Below, one piece after another: positions 24,831 to 33,673 of a stretch of 64,000 bases of DNA. A model generated the notes under the pieces. That model made no database searches. It was not told where the DNA came from and saw only the letters and a list, made by a program, of their open reading frames with translations. Within the stretch, counting starts at the first letter, position 1, and each line of letters begins with the position of its first letter. The DNA comes from Jiangella endophytica (GTDB taxonomy: Bacteria > Actinomycetota > Actinomycetes > Jiangellales > Jiangellaceae). A program made the translations under genes and the position numbers. Location: NCBI RefSeq assembly GCF_003427025.1, contig NZ_QVAI01000004.1:124001-188000 (forward strand), in the 5' to 3' direction.

Positions 24831-25757
24831 CTACTCGCCGGACGTGGGGGTCTCGATCGGCACCTCGGTCGTGCCCTCGCCCTGCTCCAGAGTGAGCGGG
24901 CCGTGGTCGAGTTCGTCGTCCACCTCGTCGGGCACCACCTGCAGGTCGGGGTCGGTCACGAACGCGAACGCCTGCTCCAGCGTGACGTCGACCTCCGACA
25001 CCGGGGTGAGGCTGTTGTTGCCGAACAGGTCGTACACCGCGACGCCTACCATCGAGCCGTCGGGACGCTCGTAGCTGACCGCGAACAGCAGGTTCAGCTC
25101 CGGGTTGGCCGGCGCCACCAGCACGGTCTCGCCGCCGGGCAGGGTCTGCTCGGTGCAGTTCTCCGGCAGGTCGCAGCCGAAGTCGACCACGAAGTTCTCG
25201 ACGGCATGCTCCTCGGCCTCGGTGTACCCGGCTGTGGTGACGCCGACCCGCACCATGGCCTCGCCCTCCTCGCCGGTGTTCGTCCAGCCCAGCTTGGTGC
25301 CGACCTTCACCGCGCCGTCGCCGCCACCACCGGTGAAGCCCGTCGCTTCGTCCACCAGGTGCTCGTGTGCCGGGTCGAGGTGCTCGACGGCGGTCGCCAG
25401 CAGCAGCTGCCGGGTGTCCCAGAAGGCCTCGTTGCCGGCGGCCGGCGGCTCGGCCGGGGTGCTCGCGGAGTCGGGCGGGGTCGTCGTGGTCGGCTCGACC
25501 GGCGACTCCGTGGTGGCTCCGGCTCCGGCGACCGGGAGGTCCTCGGAGCCCGACGGCCCGCCGCTGGGCAGCGCGAACGCCACACCGACGGCCAGCGCCG
25601 TCACCCCCAGGACGCCGCCTCCCATGACCGCGGCGCGGCGCCGGCGCAGGTGCCGCCGTCCACGCGTGAGGTCGTCCGTCGCGGTGGAGGCCATCGGGGG
25701 CTCGCCGGCGAACCCCATCGCCTGGAACCGCCGGTGCAGCTGCTCGTCGTCGTTCAT
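24831..25757 (-). CDS. Membrane protein downstream of SigE-type sigma factor (possible anti-sigma factor)
   Basis: 308 residues: cytoplasmic N-terminus of about 40 residues ending in RGRRHLRRRRA, one membrane helix (about 43-62), a Thr/Pro-rich spacer (about 75-108), then an extracytoplasmic domain with two cysteines (FGCDLPENC). Its ATG overlaps the sigma-factor stop by 4 nt, the usual place for an anti-sigma factor, and the topology fits. No HxxxCxxC zinc motif is present in the N-terminus, so it would not be a ZAS-type anti-sigma. Function inferred from position only. Confidence 0.7.
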   Translation of the reverse strand: MNDDEQLHRRFQAMGFAGEPPMASTATDDLTRGRRHLRRRRAAVMGGGVLGVTALAVGVAFALPSGGPSGSEDLPVAGAGATTESPVEPTTTTPPDSASTPAEPPAAGNEAFWDTRQLLLATAVEHLDPAHEHLVDEATGFTGGGGDGAVKVGTKLGWTNTGEEGEAMVRVGVTTAGYTEAEEHAVENFVVDFGCDLPENCTEQTLPGGETVLVAPANPELNLLFAVSYERPDGSMVGVAVYDLFGNNSLTPVSEVDVTLEQAFAFVTDPDLQVVPDEVDDELDHGPLTLEQGEGTTEVPIETPTSGE

Positions 25758-26302
25758 CTCGATCGCCTCTCGGTCGTCGTCGCGTCGTCGGTCGACAGGG
25801 AGACGCGCAGGCCGGCCATCGCCCGTGCGGTCTGGCTCTTCACCGTGCCCGTGGAGCAGCCGAGGTCGTCGGCGGTCTCCTCCACGGACAGCCCGCACCA
25901 GTAGCGCAGCACCACGGTGGCGCGTTGCCGCTGGGGCAGGGCCTTGAGGGCGGTGACGAGCGCGTCGCTGTCCTCCAGCGAGAGCGCCTCCGGCGCGGCG
26001 GCGTCGATGCCGTCGAGCCCGATGCGCTCGCGGCGCCAGGGCCGCCGCTTCTCGTCCAGGTGCGCCCGCACGATGATGCGGCGGACGTACGCGTCCTCGG
26101 CGCCGTCGGTGTGGATCCGGGGCCAGGCCGCGTACAACTTCATCAACGCGGTCTGCACCAGGTCCTCGGCGGCGTGCCAGTCGCCGCAGACCAGGTACGC
26201 GACACGGCGCAAGTACGCACGCCGGGCATCGACGTAGGCCACGAACCCGTCAGCTCGCGTCTGCCCTCTACTCACACCAGCGCCTTTCCGTGCGGCTCTC
26301 AT
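25754..26302 (-). CDS. SigE family RNA polymerase sigma factor (ECF)
   Basis: 182 residues. Region 2 reads GFVAYVDARRAYLRRVAYLVCGDWHAAEDLVQTALMKLYAAWPRI; region 4 reads LPQRQRATVVLRYWCGLSVEETADDLGCSTGTVKSQTARAMAGL. This is the actinobacterial SigE-like ECF group. Start ATG 26302 is supported by AGGAGGTGA 8 nt upstream. Directs RNA polymerase to an unknown stress or envelope regulon. Co-translated with the membrane protein after it and divergent from an MMPL transporter, which may be a target. Confidence 0.92.
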   Translation of the reverse strand: MRAARKGAGVSRGQTRADGFVAYVDARRAYLRRVAYLVCGDWHAAEDLVQTALMKLYAAWPRIHTDGAEDAYVRRIIVRAHLDEKRRPWRRERIGLDGIDAAAPEALSLEDSDALVTALKALPQRQRATVVLRYWCGLSVEETADDLGCSTGTVKSQTARAMAGLRVSLSTDDATTTERRSR

Positions 26303-26471
26303 CCTGTCTCACCTCCTAGACGGAGCGCGTGGGCGCCGGGTTGTCGCGGACCCGAAAGAAAACCGGGGGGATAGCCCCACCCAGGGCCGGTACCTGGCAC
26401 CAGTGTGCCGTCGCACGGCCACGACCAGCATGGTGGGCGACCTGTTGATCACCTGCCCGGAGGGCCGTCCG

Positions 26472-28664
26472 GTGTCCCACACCACCAGCTCCCGCTACTC
26501 CCGTCCACCCGTGACCGTCCGCATCGCGCGCTGGAGCGCGACCCACCCCGGTCGCGCGATCGGCGGCTGGTTCGCGCTCGTGGTGCTGTGCCTCGCCGCG
26601 ATGAGCGTCGCAGGCATCCAGCAGGCCAGCCAGCTCGACCTCGGCATCGGCGAGTCCGGCCGGGCCGACCGCATGCTCGACGAGGGCGGCCTCGACGCGC
26701 CGATCACCGAGAACGTCCTCATCACCCCGGCCGGCGGCGACGCCGACGCGGCGGCCGCGGAGATCGCCGAGCGGATGGCGGCGCTGCCCGAGGTGGACGT
26801 CGTCGGCGACCCCGTCACCTCGCCCGACGGCGCCGCCGTCACCGTCCCCGTCACGATGACCGGCGACGAGGAACAGGCCGAGGAGGACGTCCAGGCACTG
26901 CTCGACGTCACCGCCGGAGTGCAGGAGCGGAACCCGGACCTGCTGGTCGAGCAGGCCGGCGAGGCGTCGGTGATGAAGGGCTTCTTCGCCCTGCTCGAGG
27001 AGGACCTCGGGACGATCGCCGTGCTCAGCCTGCCGATCACGCTGCTCGTGCTGCTGCTCGCGTTCGGCGCGATCCTGGCCGCCGGCGTGCCGGTGCTGCT
27101 GGCGATCTCGTCGGTCGGGTCGGCGATCGGGTTGTACGCGGTGGCGTCGTACGTGGTGCCCGACGGCGGCACCGTCACCCACCTGGTGCTGCTCATCGGC
27201 ATGGCCGTCGGCGTCGACTACTCGCTGTTCTACCTGCGCCGCGAGCGCGAGGAACGGGCCAAGGGGCGGGACACGCTGCAGGCCGTGGAGATCGCCGCCG
27301 CGACGTCCGGCCACTCCGTCGTCGTGTCCGGACTGGCCGTCGCGGTGTCGATGGCCGGGCTCTACCTGGCCGCGGACGTCAACTTCGCCTCGATGGCCAC
27401 CGGCGCGATCCTCGTCGTCGCGATCGCCGTCGCCGGCTCGCTGACGGTGCTGCCGGCACTGCTCGCCAAGCTCGGCCACCGCATCGACCGGCCGCGGGTC
27501 CCGGTGCTCTGGCGGCTGACGAACCAGCAGCGGCCGCCCCGGTTCTGGCCGGCCGTCCTGCGCCCGGCGCTGCGCCGGCCCGCCGTCGCGCTGATCGTCT
27601 CGGTGCTGGCGCTGCTCGCGCTGGCCGCGCCCGCACTGAACCTGCGGCTGGCCAACCCCGACGAGGCCGCCTTCCCGCGCAGCCTGCCCGTCATGCAGAG
27701 CTACGACCGCCTGGTCGAGGCGTTCCCGAGCACCGGCGGCGCGCACGACGTCGTCGTCGAGGCGCCCGCGGCCGACGCCGGCGAGGTCCGCGCCGCGCTG
27801 GAGGACCTGGCCGCCCGCACCGCCGCCGACGAGAACTTCGCCCACGACCAGGAGCCGGTCCTCGAGCAGTCGGCGGACGGCCGGATCAGCTCGCTGCGGG
27901 TCGGCGTGCCGTTCGGGCCGGACTCTGAGGAGGCCGAGCACTCGCTGGCCGTCCTGCGTGACGAGCTGATCCCGGCGACGGTGGGCGCGCTGCCCGGCGT
28001 GGAGACGGCGGTGACGGGCGACGTCGCCGGCGGCGTCGACTACAACGACAACCTGGCCGCGAAGCTGCCGTGGATCATCGCGTTCGTGCTCGTCCTGGCG
28101 TTCGTGATGATGACGGTGACGTTCCGCTCCGTCGTCATCGGGCTCACCACGGTGTTCGTGAACCTGCTGTCGACGGTGGCCGCGTTCGGCGTGCTGGCGC
28201 TGGTGTTCCAGTACTCGTGGGCCGAAGGGCTGCTGGACTTCACCTCGACGGGGACGGTCGTGGTGTGGATCCCGCTGTTCCTGTTCGTGATCCTGTTCGG
28301 CCTGTCGATGGACTACCACGTGTTCGTCGTCAGCCGCATCCGCGAGGCCGCCGACCGCGGGCTGCCGATCCGTGACGCCGTCCGCTCCGGCATCACCACC
28401 TCCGCCGGTACCGTCACCAGCGCCGCGCTCGTCATGGTGGCCGTCTTCGGGCTGTTCGCCGCGATGCGGGTGCTGGAGATGAAGCAGATGGGCGTCGGCC
28501 TGGCGGTGGCGGTGCTGATCGACGCGGTGGTCATCCGGGCGGTCGTGCTGCCGTCGGCGATGGCGCTGCTCGGCAACGCGAACTGGTGGGCGCCTCGCTG
28601 GCTGCGCCGCTCGCGGCCGGCCGTGAGCACCGACACCGGCCGCGAGCTCACCCCCGTCGGCTGA
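26472..28664 (+). CDS. MMPL family (RND) transporter
   Basis: 730 residues from GTG 26472 (GGAGGG about 8 nt upstream); the frame is open to 26403 but the extra residues are not MMPL-like. Two MMPL halves, each with one N-terminal helix, an extracytoplasmic domain and a five-helix bundle. GMAVGVDYSLFYLRREREER (first half) and LSMDYHVFVVSRIREA (second half) are the paired Asp-Tyr motifs of the proton relay. Likely exports a lipid or hydrophobic metabolite. Divergent from the SigE-type gene. Confidence 0.92.
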   Translation: MSHTTSSRYSRPPVTVRIARWSATHPGRAIGGWFALVVLCLAAMSVAGIQQASQLDLGIGESGRADRMLDEGGLDAPITENVLITPAGGDADAAAAEIAERMAALPEVDVVGDPVTSPDGAAVTVPVTMTGDEEQAEEDVQALLDVTAGVQERNPDLLVEQAGEASVMKGFFALLEEDLGTIAVLSLPITLLVLLLAFGAILAAGVPVLLAISSVGSAIGLYAVASYVVPDGGTVTHLVLLIGMAVGVDYSLFYLRREREERAKGRDTLQAVEIAAATSGHSVVVSGLAVAVSMAGLYLAADVNFASMATGAILVVAIAVAGSLTVLPALLAKLGHRIDRPRVPVLWRLTNQQRPPRFWPAVLRPALRRPAVALIVSVLALLALAAPALNLRLANPDEAAFPRSLPVMQSYDRLVEAFPSTGGAHDVVVEAPAADAGEVRAALEDLAARTAADENFAHDQEPVLEQSADGRISSLRVGVPFGPDSEEAEHSLAVLRDELIPATVGALPGVETAVTGDVAGGVDYNDNLAAKLPWIIAFVLVLAFVMMTVTFRSVVIGLTTVFVNLLSTVAAFGVLALVFQYSWAEGLLDFTSTGTVVVWIPLFLFVILFGLSMDYHVFVVSRIREAADRGLPIRDAVRSGITTSAGTVTSAALVMVAVFGLFAAMRVLEMKQMGVGLAVAVLIDAVVIRAVVLPSAMALLGNANWWAPRWLRRSRPAVSTDTGRELTPVG

Positions 28665-28726
28665 TGCTCTGGCTGAGGGCGGTCCCGGGTAGCGGCGGCG
28701 GAGCGGTGCGCGTGAGGATGTCGGGC

Positions 28727-30276
28727 ATGGCTGACGATCTCTCGACGCTGCGGGCCCGGTACGACGCCGTCGTGGTGGGCGGCGGGCACAACGGCCTCAC
28801 CGCCGCCGCCTACCTGGCCCGCGCCGGACGCAGCGTGCTGGTGCTGGAACGCCTCGACCACGTCGGGGGAGCGGCCGTCTCGGAGCGGCCGTTCCCCGGC
28901 GTCGACGCCCGGCTGTCGCGCTACTCCTATCTGGTGTCGCTGCTGCCGCGGCAGATCGCGGACGAGCTGGCGCTGCCGATCACGCTGCGGCGGCGCCGGT
29001 ACTCGTCGTACACGCCGGTCGGCGACGGCGGACTGCTGGTCGACACCGGATCGCGCGAGGCGACCCGCGCGTCGTACGGTCCCGCCGCCGACCACGACGC
29101 CTGGGAGCGGTTCTACGCCATGACCGGCGAGGTGGCCCGCCGTCTGGCGCCCACGCTGACGTCGCCGCTGCTCTCCCGGGCGGCCGTGCGCGACCTCGTC
29201 GGCTCGGACGAGGCGTGGACGGCGCTGTTCGAACAGCCGGTCGGATCGGTGGTGCGGGCGGCGTTCGCCGACGACGTCGTCCGCGGCGTCGTCCTCACCG
29301 ACGCGCTGATCGGCACCTTCGCCGCCGTCGACGAGCCGTCGCTGCGGCAGAACCGGTGCTTCCTCTACCACGTCATCGGTAACGGGACCGGAGACTGGGA
29401 CGTCCCGGTCGGCGGCATGGGTGCGGTCAGCGGTGCGCTGCGCGACGCGGCGGTGGCGGCCGGCGCCGTCATCGTCACCAGGGCGACGGTGACGGCCATC
29501 GACGCCGACGGCGGCGAGGTGGTGTTCACGTCACGTGACGGCGGGGCGAGGTCGGTGGGCGCGGGGCACGTGCTGGCCGGCTGTGCGCCGTCGACGTTGG
29601 CCGGGCTGCTCGGCACGGCGCCGGGGAAGCCGCCCGAGGGCGCCCAGCTGAAGCTCAACCTGCTGCTGACCCGGCTGCCGCGGCTGCGCTCCGACGTCGA
29701 CCCGGGCGCCGCGTTCAGCGGGACGTTCCACGTCAACGAGTCACTGACACAGCTGGAGACGGCGTACGCGCAGGCCGCGGCCGGGTCCGTGCCGGAGCTG
29801 CCGCCGTGCGAGATCTACTGCCACTCGCTCACCGACCCGTCCATCCTCGGGCCGTCGCTGCGTGAGTCGGGCGCGCACACCATCACGCTGTTCGGCCTGC
29901 ACATGCCGGCGCGGCTGTTCCGGTCCGACCCCGAAGGCGCCCGCGCGGCCGCCGTCAAGGCGACGCTGGCCTCACTGAACTCCGTCCTGGCCGAGCCGAT
30001 CGAGGACTGCCTCGCCGTTGACGCCGACGGCCGGCCGTGCCTCGACGCGCGCACACCCGTCGACCTCGAGGCATCGGTCGGGCTGCCCGGCGGGCACATC
30101 TTCCACCGCGACCTGTCCTGGCCGTTCGCCGAGTCGCCGGACGACGTCGGCCGGTGGGCGTCGAGACGGAGCACCCGCGGGTGCTGCTATGCGGGGCCGG
30201 CGCGCGGCGCGGCGGCGGGGTCAGCGGCATCCCCGGCCGGGCCGCGGCGATGGCCGTGCTGGGCGCGGGCCGATGA
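28727..30276 (+). pseudogene. PYROXD2-like FAD-dependent oxidoreductase, broken by a one-base frameshift
   Basis: An N-terminal FAD dinucleotide-binding motif YDAVVVGGGHNGLTAAAYLARAG and the phytoene-desaturase-like body run in one frame to WPFAESPDDVGRW (near 30154). The family's C-terminal motif VLLCGAGARRGGGVSG then continues in the +1-type frame and ends at 30276. Adding one G to the GGG at 30155-30157 restores a 516-residue protein whose stop overlaps the next ATG by 4 nt, the coupling used throughout this genome. So it is either a real inactivating deletion or a sequencing error in a G-run. Read uncorrected, the first frame runs on for about 280 nonsense codons. Start ATG 28727 (28718 is an alternative). 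Confidence 0.85.
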
Positions 30277-31004
30277 GTGCCACCCTCCCGCGTGGCGCAG
30301 AGCCCGTGCTGGCGGCCGCGTTCGTGACCGGCGACTTCGATGCCGCCGACGCTGCCCTGGCCGCGTCGTTGTCGACGGCTCAGGCGGCGGGCGACCAGGT
30401 CGCCGAGGCTGCGACGCTGCACTGGCAGGCGATGGCGCTGCACTACCGCGTGATCGACGGCGGCCGCGCGGCGCTGGCCGAGCTGGCGCCGTCGTCGATC
30501 GAGGCCGAGGAAGCACTGTTCACGCGGGCGTTGGACCTGCGGCGGGCGGTCGGCGACCGCGCCGGTGTCGCGGAGTCGCTGTTCGGCGTGGGGCTCGTGC
30601 ACCAGGTGCTGCGCGACGACTGGGATGCCGCGATGCCGTACTTCCGCGAGGCGCTTGCCGAGGCCGGCGCGCACGGCGACCTGTACACGCGGTCCGAGAC
30701 CTACCGGCACGTCGGGTTCTTCCACCTGGTCGTGTCCGGGCGGCCGGACGAGGCCGTCGACCACCTGCGCCGCTCCCTGGAACTGCGCGTCGAACTGGCC
30801 GATCCGCGGCTGCTGGCCAGCGCGTCGCTGTCGCTCGGGCAGGCCCTGCTCGTCGCCGGCCGCCGCGACGACGGGCTCGCCGCCCTCCGCGATGCCGTCG
30901 ACCAGGCGGCGGGAGCGGGGTTGCGGCCCGTGTGGGCGGACGGCGCGGCCGGCTGGCTGCGGCGCGCCGAGGCCGGCGAGACGCCGTCGTTCACGCGTAG
31001 CTGA
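30273..31004 (+). CDS. Tetratricopeptide-repeat protein
   Basis: 243 residues, all-helical, Ala/Leu-rich. At least four TPR-like helix pairs can be read (ALFTRALDLRRAVGDRAGVAESLFGVGLVHQ; MPYFREALAEAGAHGD...RHVGFFHLV; AVDHLRRSLELRVELAD...ASLSLGQALLVAG). Likely a protein-interaction scaffold. Its ATG overlaps the restored stop of the oxidoreductase by 4 nt, so the two were one operon. No enzymatic motif. Confidence 0.8.
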   Translation: MSATLPRGAEPVLAAAFVTGDFDAADAALAASLSTAQAAGDQVAEAATLHWQAMALHYRVIDGGRAALAELAPSSIEAEEALFTRALDLRRAVGDRAGVAESLFGVGLVHQVLRDDWDAAMPYFREALAEAGAHGDLYTRSETYRHVGFFHLVVSGRPDEAVDHLRRSLELRVELADPRLLASASLSLGQALLVAGRRDDGLAALRDAVDQAAGAGLRPVWADGAAGWLRRAEAGETPSFTRS

Positions 31005-31144
31005 TGTCGATGGAGGTGGCCGCGCAATTTCTCGTACGGCCGCGCGAAGGCCACTTCGACCCGGGTGAGCGCGTCGCGAACCTGGTGCTGCTCCCGGTCC
31101 TGACGGTCATCTGGATCGCGCGGGTAGCCGTCAGGGAGCGGTGA
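31004..31144 (+). CDS. Possible small membrane protein (46 aa)
   Basis: Starts at an ATG that overlaps the TPR stop (TGATG) and encodes 46 residues: a polar N-terminal half (MSMEVAAQFLVRPREG...) followed by a single hydrophobic helix VANLVLLPVLTVIWIARV and a basic end VRER. Translational coupling and a clean N-out/N-in single-span layout support it; no homologue is recognised. It overlaps the 3' end of the convergent aminotransferase gene by 14 nt. Could instead be chance; no independent ribosome-binding site. Confidence 0.4.
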   Translation: MSMEVAAQFLVRPREGHFDPGERVANLVLLPVLTVIWIARVAVRER

Positions 31145-31904
31145 GCGGCTCGGTGGCGTAGGCCTCGTGCAGCGCGGCGACGAAGCCGGGGGCGTCGGGC
31201 AGGGGAGTGGCGCCGACGCGGCCGACGGGCACCCCCGGGGTCCACGAGTTCAGGACGACCGCGCCCGCGAGGGCGGGCAGATCGGACGGCCGCACCTCGG
31301 CGTCGCGCTGGGGGAGCCCGAGGGCGGCGAGGCGGCGGCGCAGGATGCCCATCGTCACGCCGCCGAGCACGTCGGCGACCGGCCACACCACCGCGGAGCC
31401 GTCCCAGAAGGCGAGGTTCCAGATCGACGCCTCGGTGAGCCGGCCGGCGCGGTCGACGAACGCGGCGTCGTCGAAGCCGTCGCGGGCGGCGACGCGCAGC
31501 ACGTGCGACTTCGCGACCTCGCCCACGTGCTTGACGGCGGGCAGGTAGCGCTCGTACGGCACGACGGCGAGTGCGAGCGGACCCACGGGCGGCGACGCGG
31601 GTGGTCCCGTGCGCACGAGCAGGTCCAGTGGCGCGTCGTCGGCGCCGGAGTAGACCGTCGCCCTCAGCGAGACGTCGGCCGGCCCGGCCGCGAGCGCCGT
31701 CCGCAGGTGCTCGCGGACCACGTCGTCCTGGAGGGCGCGGCCGAAGAGCTCGTGCGAGGCGCGCCGGAGCCGGTCCAGGTGCAGGTCGAGGCCGCGAGTC
31801 CGGCCGTCGCGGACCTGCATCGCGGTGAAGTGGGCGTAGCCGGCGAACGCGAGCGGCGCGAGATCGGCGGTCGTCGCCTCGACGCCGTTGCGCTGAACGA
31901 TCAC
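31131..31904 (-). CDS. Class IV aminotransferase family protein (ADC lyase/BCAT-like)
   Basis: 257 residues. Fold-type IV PLP enzyme signatures: HLDRLRRASHELFG, the lysine in AVKHVGEVAKSHVLRVA (PLP lysine expected in this stretch), and LTEASIWNLAFWDG. WxPV-V-GGVTMGILRRRL is the phosphate-binding part. Candidate activities are aminodeoxychorismate lyase or amino-acid/amine transamination; the sequence does not choose. GTG start overlaps the MpaB-like stop by 4 nt, so it is third in a methyltransferase-oxygenase-aminotransferase operon. Confidence 0.85.
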   Translation of the reverse strand: MIVQRNGVEATTADLAPLAFAGYAHFTAMQVRDGRTRGLDLHLDRLRRASHELFGRALQDDVVREHLRTALAAGPADVSLRATVYSGADDAPLDLLVRTGPPASPPVGPLALAVVPYERYLPAVKHVGEVAKSHVLRVAARDGFDDAAFVDRAGRLTEASIWNLAFWDGSAVVWPVADVLGGVTMGILRRRLAALGLPQRDAEVRPSDLPALAGAVVLNSWTPGVPVGRVGATPLPDAPGFVAALHEAYATEPLTAP

Positions 31905-32725
31905 GCGGCGACCTCGGCGCGAGCCCGCTCGACCCGCTGCATCGCCTCTCGGTAGATCGGCCCCTCGCGCACCGGCAGCGCGTTGATCACGCCGCGCAGC
32001 CCGATGACCGTCAGCGACGCGGCGACGTCCGTCGTCGGCAGGCCGGGCAGCCGGTACAGCCGGCGCGCCCAGCGGGGGAGCAGCGCGACCGCCGTCGTCG
32101 CCAGCCCTAGCCACGCGGGCCTGCCGATCGCGACCACGCGGCCCGGCATCGGCGGGAGGGTGAGGAACCGGGCGACGTCGCGGGCCTCGGCCGTGAGGGC
32201 CAGCTCGGGCCGGACCGACCGGTAGAACTCGTCGACGGCGGCGGCGCTGTCCGGGACGGTGGCGGGATCGAGTCCGACGAGTGCGGCGGCGCGGGTCTGC
32301 TCGGCGTAGTAGCGGTCGATGTCGGCGTCGGAGAGTCCGATGCGGGCCCGGCGCGCCGTCGACACGAACGACTCGACCTCCGTGACGTGCACCCAGCGCA
32401 GCAGGTGCGGGTCGTCGACGCGGAACTCCTCACCGGTGCCGGGGTCGCGGGCACGCAGGCGGTCGTGGATGCGGCGGACCCGCTGGCCGGCCTGTTCGGC
32501 CTGATCGGTGGTGCCGTAGACGACGGTGCCGACGTACTCGGCGGTGCGCATGAGCCGCGGCCAGCAGTTGCGCCGGATGTCGGAGTTCTGCACGACCCCG
32601 GCGACGGCACGCGGGTGCAGCGCCTGCAGGTACAGCGCGCGGATGCCGGCCAGCCACAGCACCGGCTCGCGGTGCACCCGCCAGCTCACGCTGTCGGGGC
32701 CGAACAGGCCGAAGTCGTCAGTCAT
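31901..32725 (-). CDS. Oxygenase MpaB/latex-clearing-protein family (DUF2236)
   Basis: 274 residues. The DUF2236/MpaB signature is readable: WLAGIRALYLQALHPRAVAGV near the N-terminus (the conserved QxxHP histidine region), then LLRWVHVTEVESF and YYAEQTRAAALVG. Members are b-type haem oxygenases or of unknown function. It overlaps the methyltransferase by 8 nt upstream and the aminotransferase by 4 nt downstream. Cytosolic or membrane-peripheral; substrate unknown. Confidence 0.87.
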   Translation of the reverse strand: MTDDFGLFGPDSVSWRVHREPVLWLAGIRALYLQALHPRAVAGVVQNSDIRRNCWPRLMRTAEYVGTVVYGTTDQAEQAGQRVRRIHDRLRARDPGTGEEFRVDDPHLLRWVHVTEVESFVSTARRARIGLSDADIDRYYAEQTRAAALVGLDPATVPDSAAAVDEFYRSVRPELALTAEARDVARFLTLPPMPGRVVAIGRPAWLGLATTAVALLPRWARRLYRLPGLPTTDVAASLTVIGLRGVINALPVREGPIYREAMQRVERARAEVAA

Positions 32726-33365
32726 GTCGGAACTCCGCCCGCCACCACCGCTGCTCCGGCCGCTCGATGGCCACCGGACGCAGGCCGTCCTTCCCGAACG
32801 CGTCGATCTCCGGCCGGGTGAGCGGCCAGGGCGGGCCCGCCGCGGCAGCGCCGTCGCCGGCCACCATCGTGATGACGAGCAGTGTCCCGCCCGGCGCGAC
32901 GAACCCGGCGACCGATGCCGTGGCCGGCGGGTGGTACCGCGGCGGCATCGACTGCACCGTCATCACCTCGAGGACCAGGTCGAACGCCTGCCGGAACTCG
33001 GGCGGCGGCGCCAGCAGGTCGGCCGTCCGGTAGTCGACGGACGAACCGGGGAACCGTCCGCGTACGGCCGCGACGGCGCTGGGGGAAATGTCGAACGCGG
33101 TGGTCGTCGCGCCGCGAGCGGCGAGGAACTCGGCGTCGAACCCGGGCCCGAAGCCCACGACGAGGGCACTCCCGCCGCCCAGCTCGCGGCCGTCGGCCCA
33201 GTCGACGAGCAGCGGATGCGGCGCGCCCCGGTCCCACGGCACGAGGGCGGCACCGTCGGCCGCGGCGGCGTAGAGACGCTCGAACCAGCCGGTCGGGTCG
33301 TCGGCCGCGAGCGACACCGCCGCCAGCCGCCGGGCGGCCTCGTCGGGGTCCTCGGTCGTCATCAC
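32718..33365 (-). CDS. Class I SAM-dependent methyltransferase
   Basis: 215 residues. SAM-binding motif I ALVVGFGPGFDAEFLAARG, then TTTAFDISPSAVAAVRGRF (motif II acidic residue binding the ribose), and FDLVLEVMTVQSMP. Resembles the TPMT-like group (PTGWFERLYAAAADG...VPWDRGAPHPLL), which methylates sulfur, halide or small organic acceptors. First gene of a three-gene operon with an MpaB-type oxygenase and a class IV aminotransferase. Start could be ATG 33365 or 33362. Confidence 0.88.
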   Translation of the reverse strand: MMTTEDPDEAARRLAAVSLAADDPTGWFERLYAAAADGAALVPWDRGAPHPLLVDWADGRELGGGSALVVGFGPGFDAEFLAARGATTTAFDISPSAVAAVRGRFPGSSVDYRTADLLAPPPEFRQAFDLVLEVMTVQSMPPRYHPPATASVAGFVAPGGTLLVITMVAGDGAAAAGPPWPLTRPEIDAFGKDGLRPVAIERPEQRWWRAEFRHD

Positions 33366-33673
33366 GTCCAGCCTAGGCGGAGTGACGCCGATTGTCGGTG
33401 GTGGGGCGGCGGCGTGATCGGGGATCGCCTACGACACCAGGCGTTCTCCCGCTCACCGAGGCATGCATGCGTCGTGATGCGCAGCACGCCTCATGATGCC
33501 CTGCGTCCGGGCCACGTGGGCGCGGCCGGATGGGCGCCAGCCCGTCGCGGGTGCGTCTCCCGCATCAGACCCTCGTCGGCCTCGTGGGAGCGGAGATCGG
33601 CTGAACGCGGTCATTCCGTTCGCCGGCCGCGGGATCGGGGACGAGGCACGGCGGCCGGGCCGGGGGACGGGCG
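33366..33673. other. Intergenic region carrying the second dispersed palindromic element
   Basis: About 308 bp between the methyltransferase start and the TetR stop. It contains the element copy at 33423-33498 and otherwise ordinary G+C-rich sequence; GGCCGGGCCGGGG near 33655 could add a weak stem downstream of the TetR gene. No ORF with plausible codon usage. Confidence 0.6.
33423..33498. repeat. Dispersed palindromic intergenic element, copy 2
   Basis: Matches 2818-2894 in the same orientation with roughly 70 of 77 positions. The left outer arm AGGCGTTCT is preserved; the right arm reads AGCACGCCT (one pairing mismatch), and the central palindrome is AGGCATGCATGCGT (one arm base changed). 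The copy is thus slightly decayed while the loops between arms are conserved, which suggests shared origin rather than selection on pairing alone. Confidence 0.8.
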
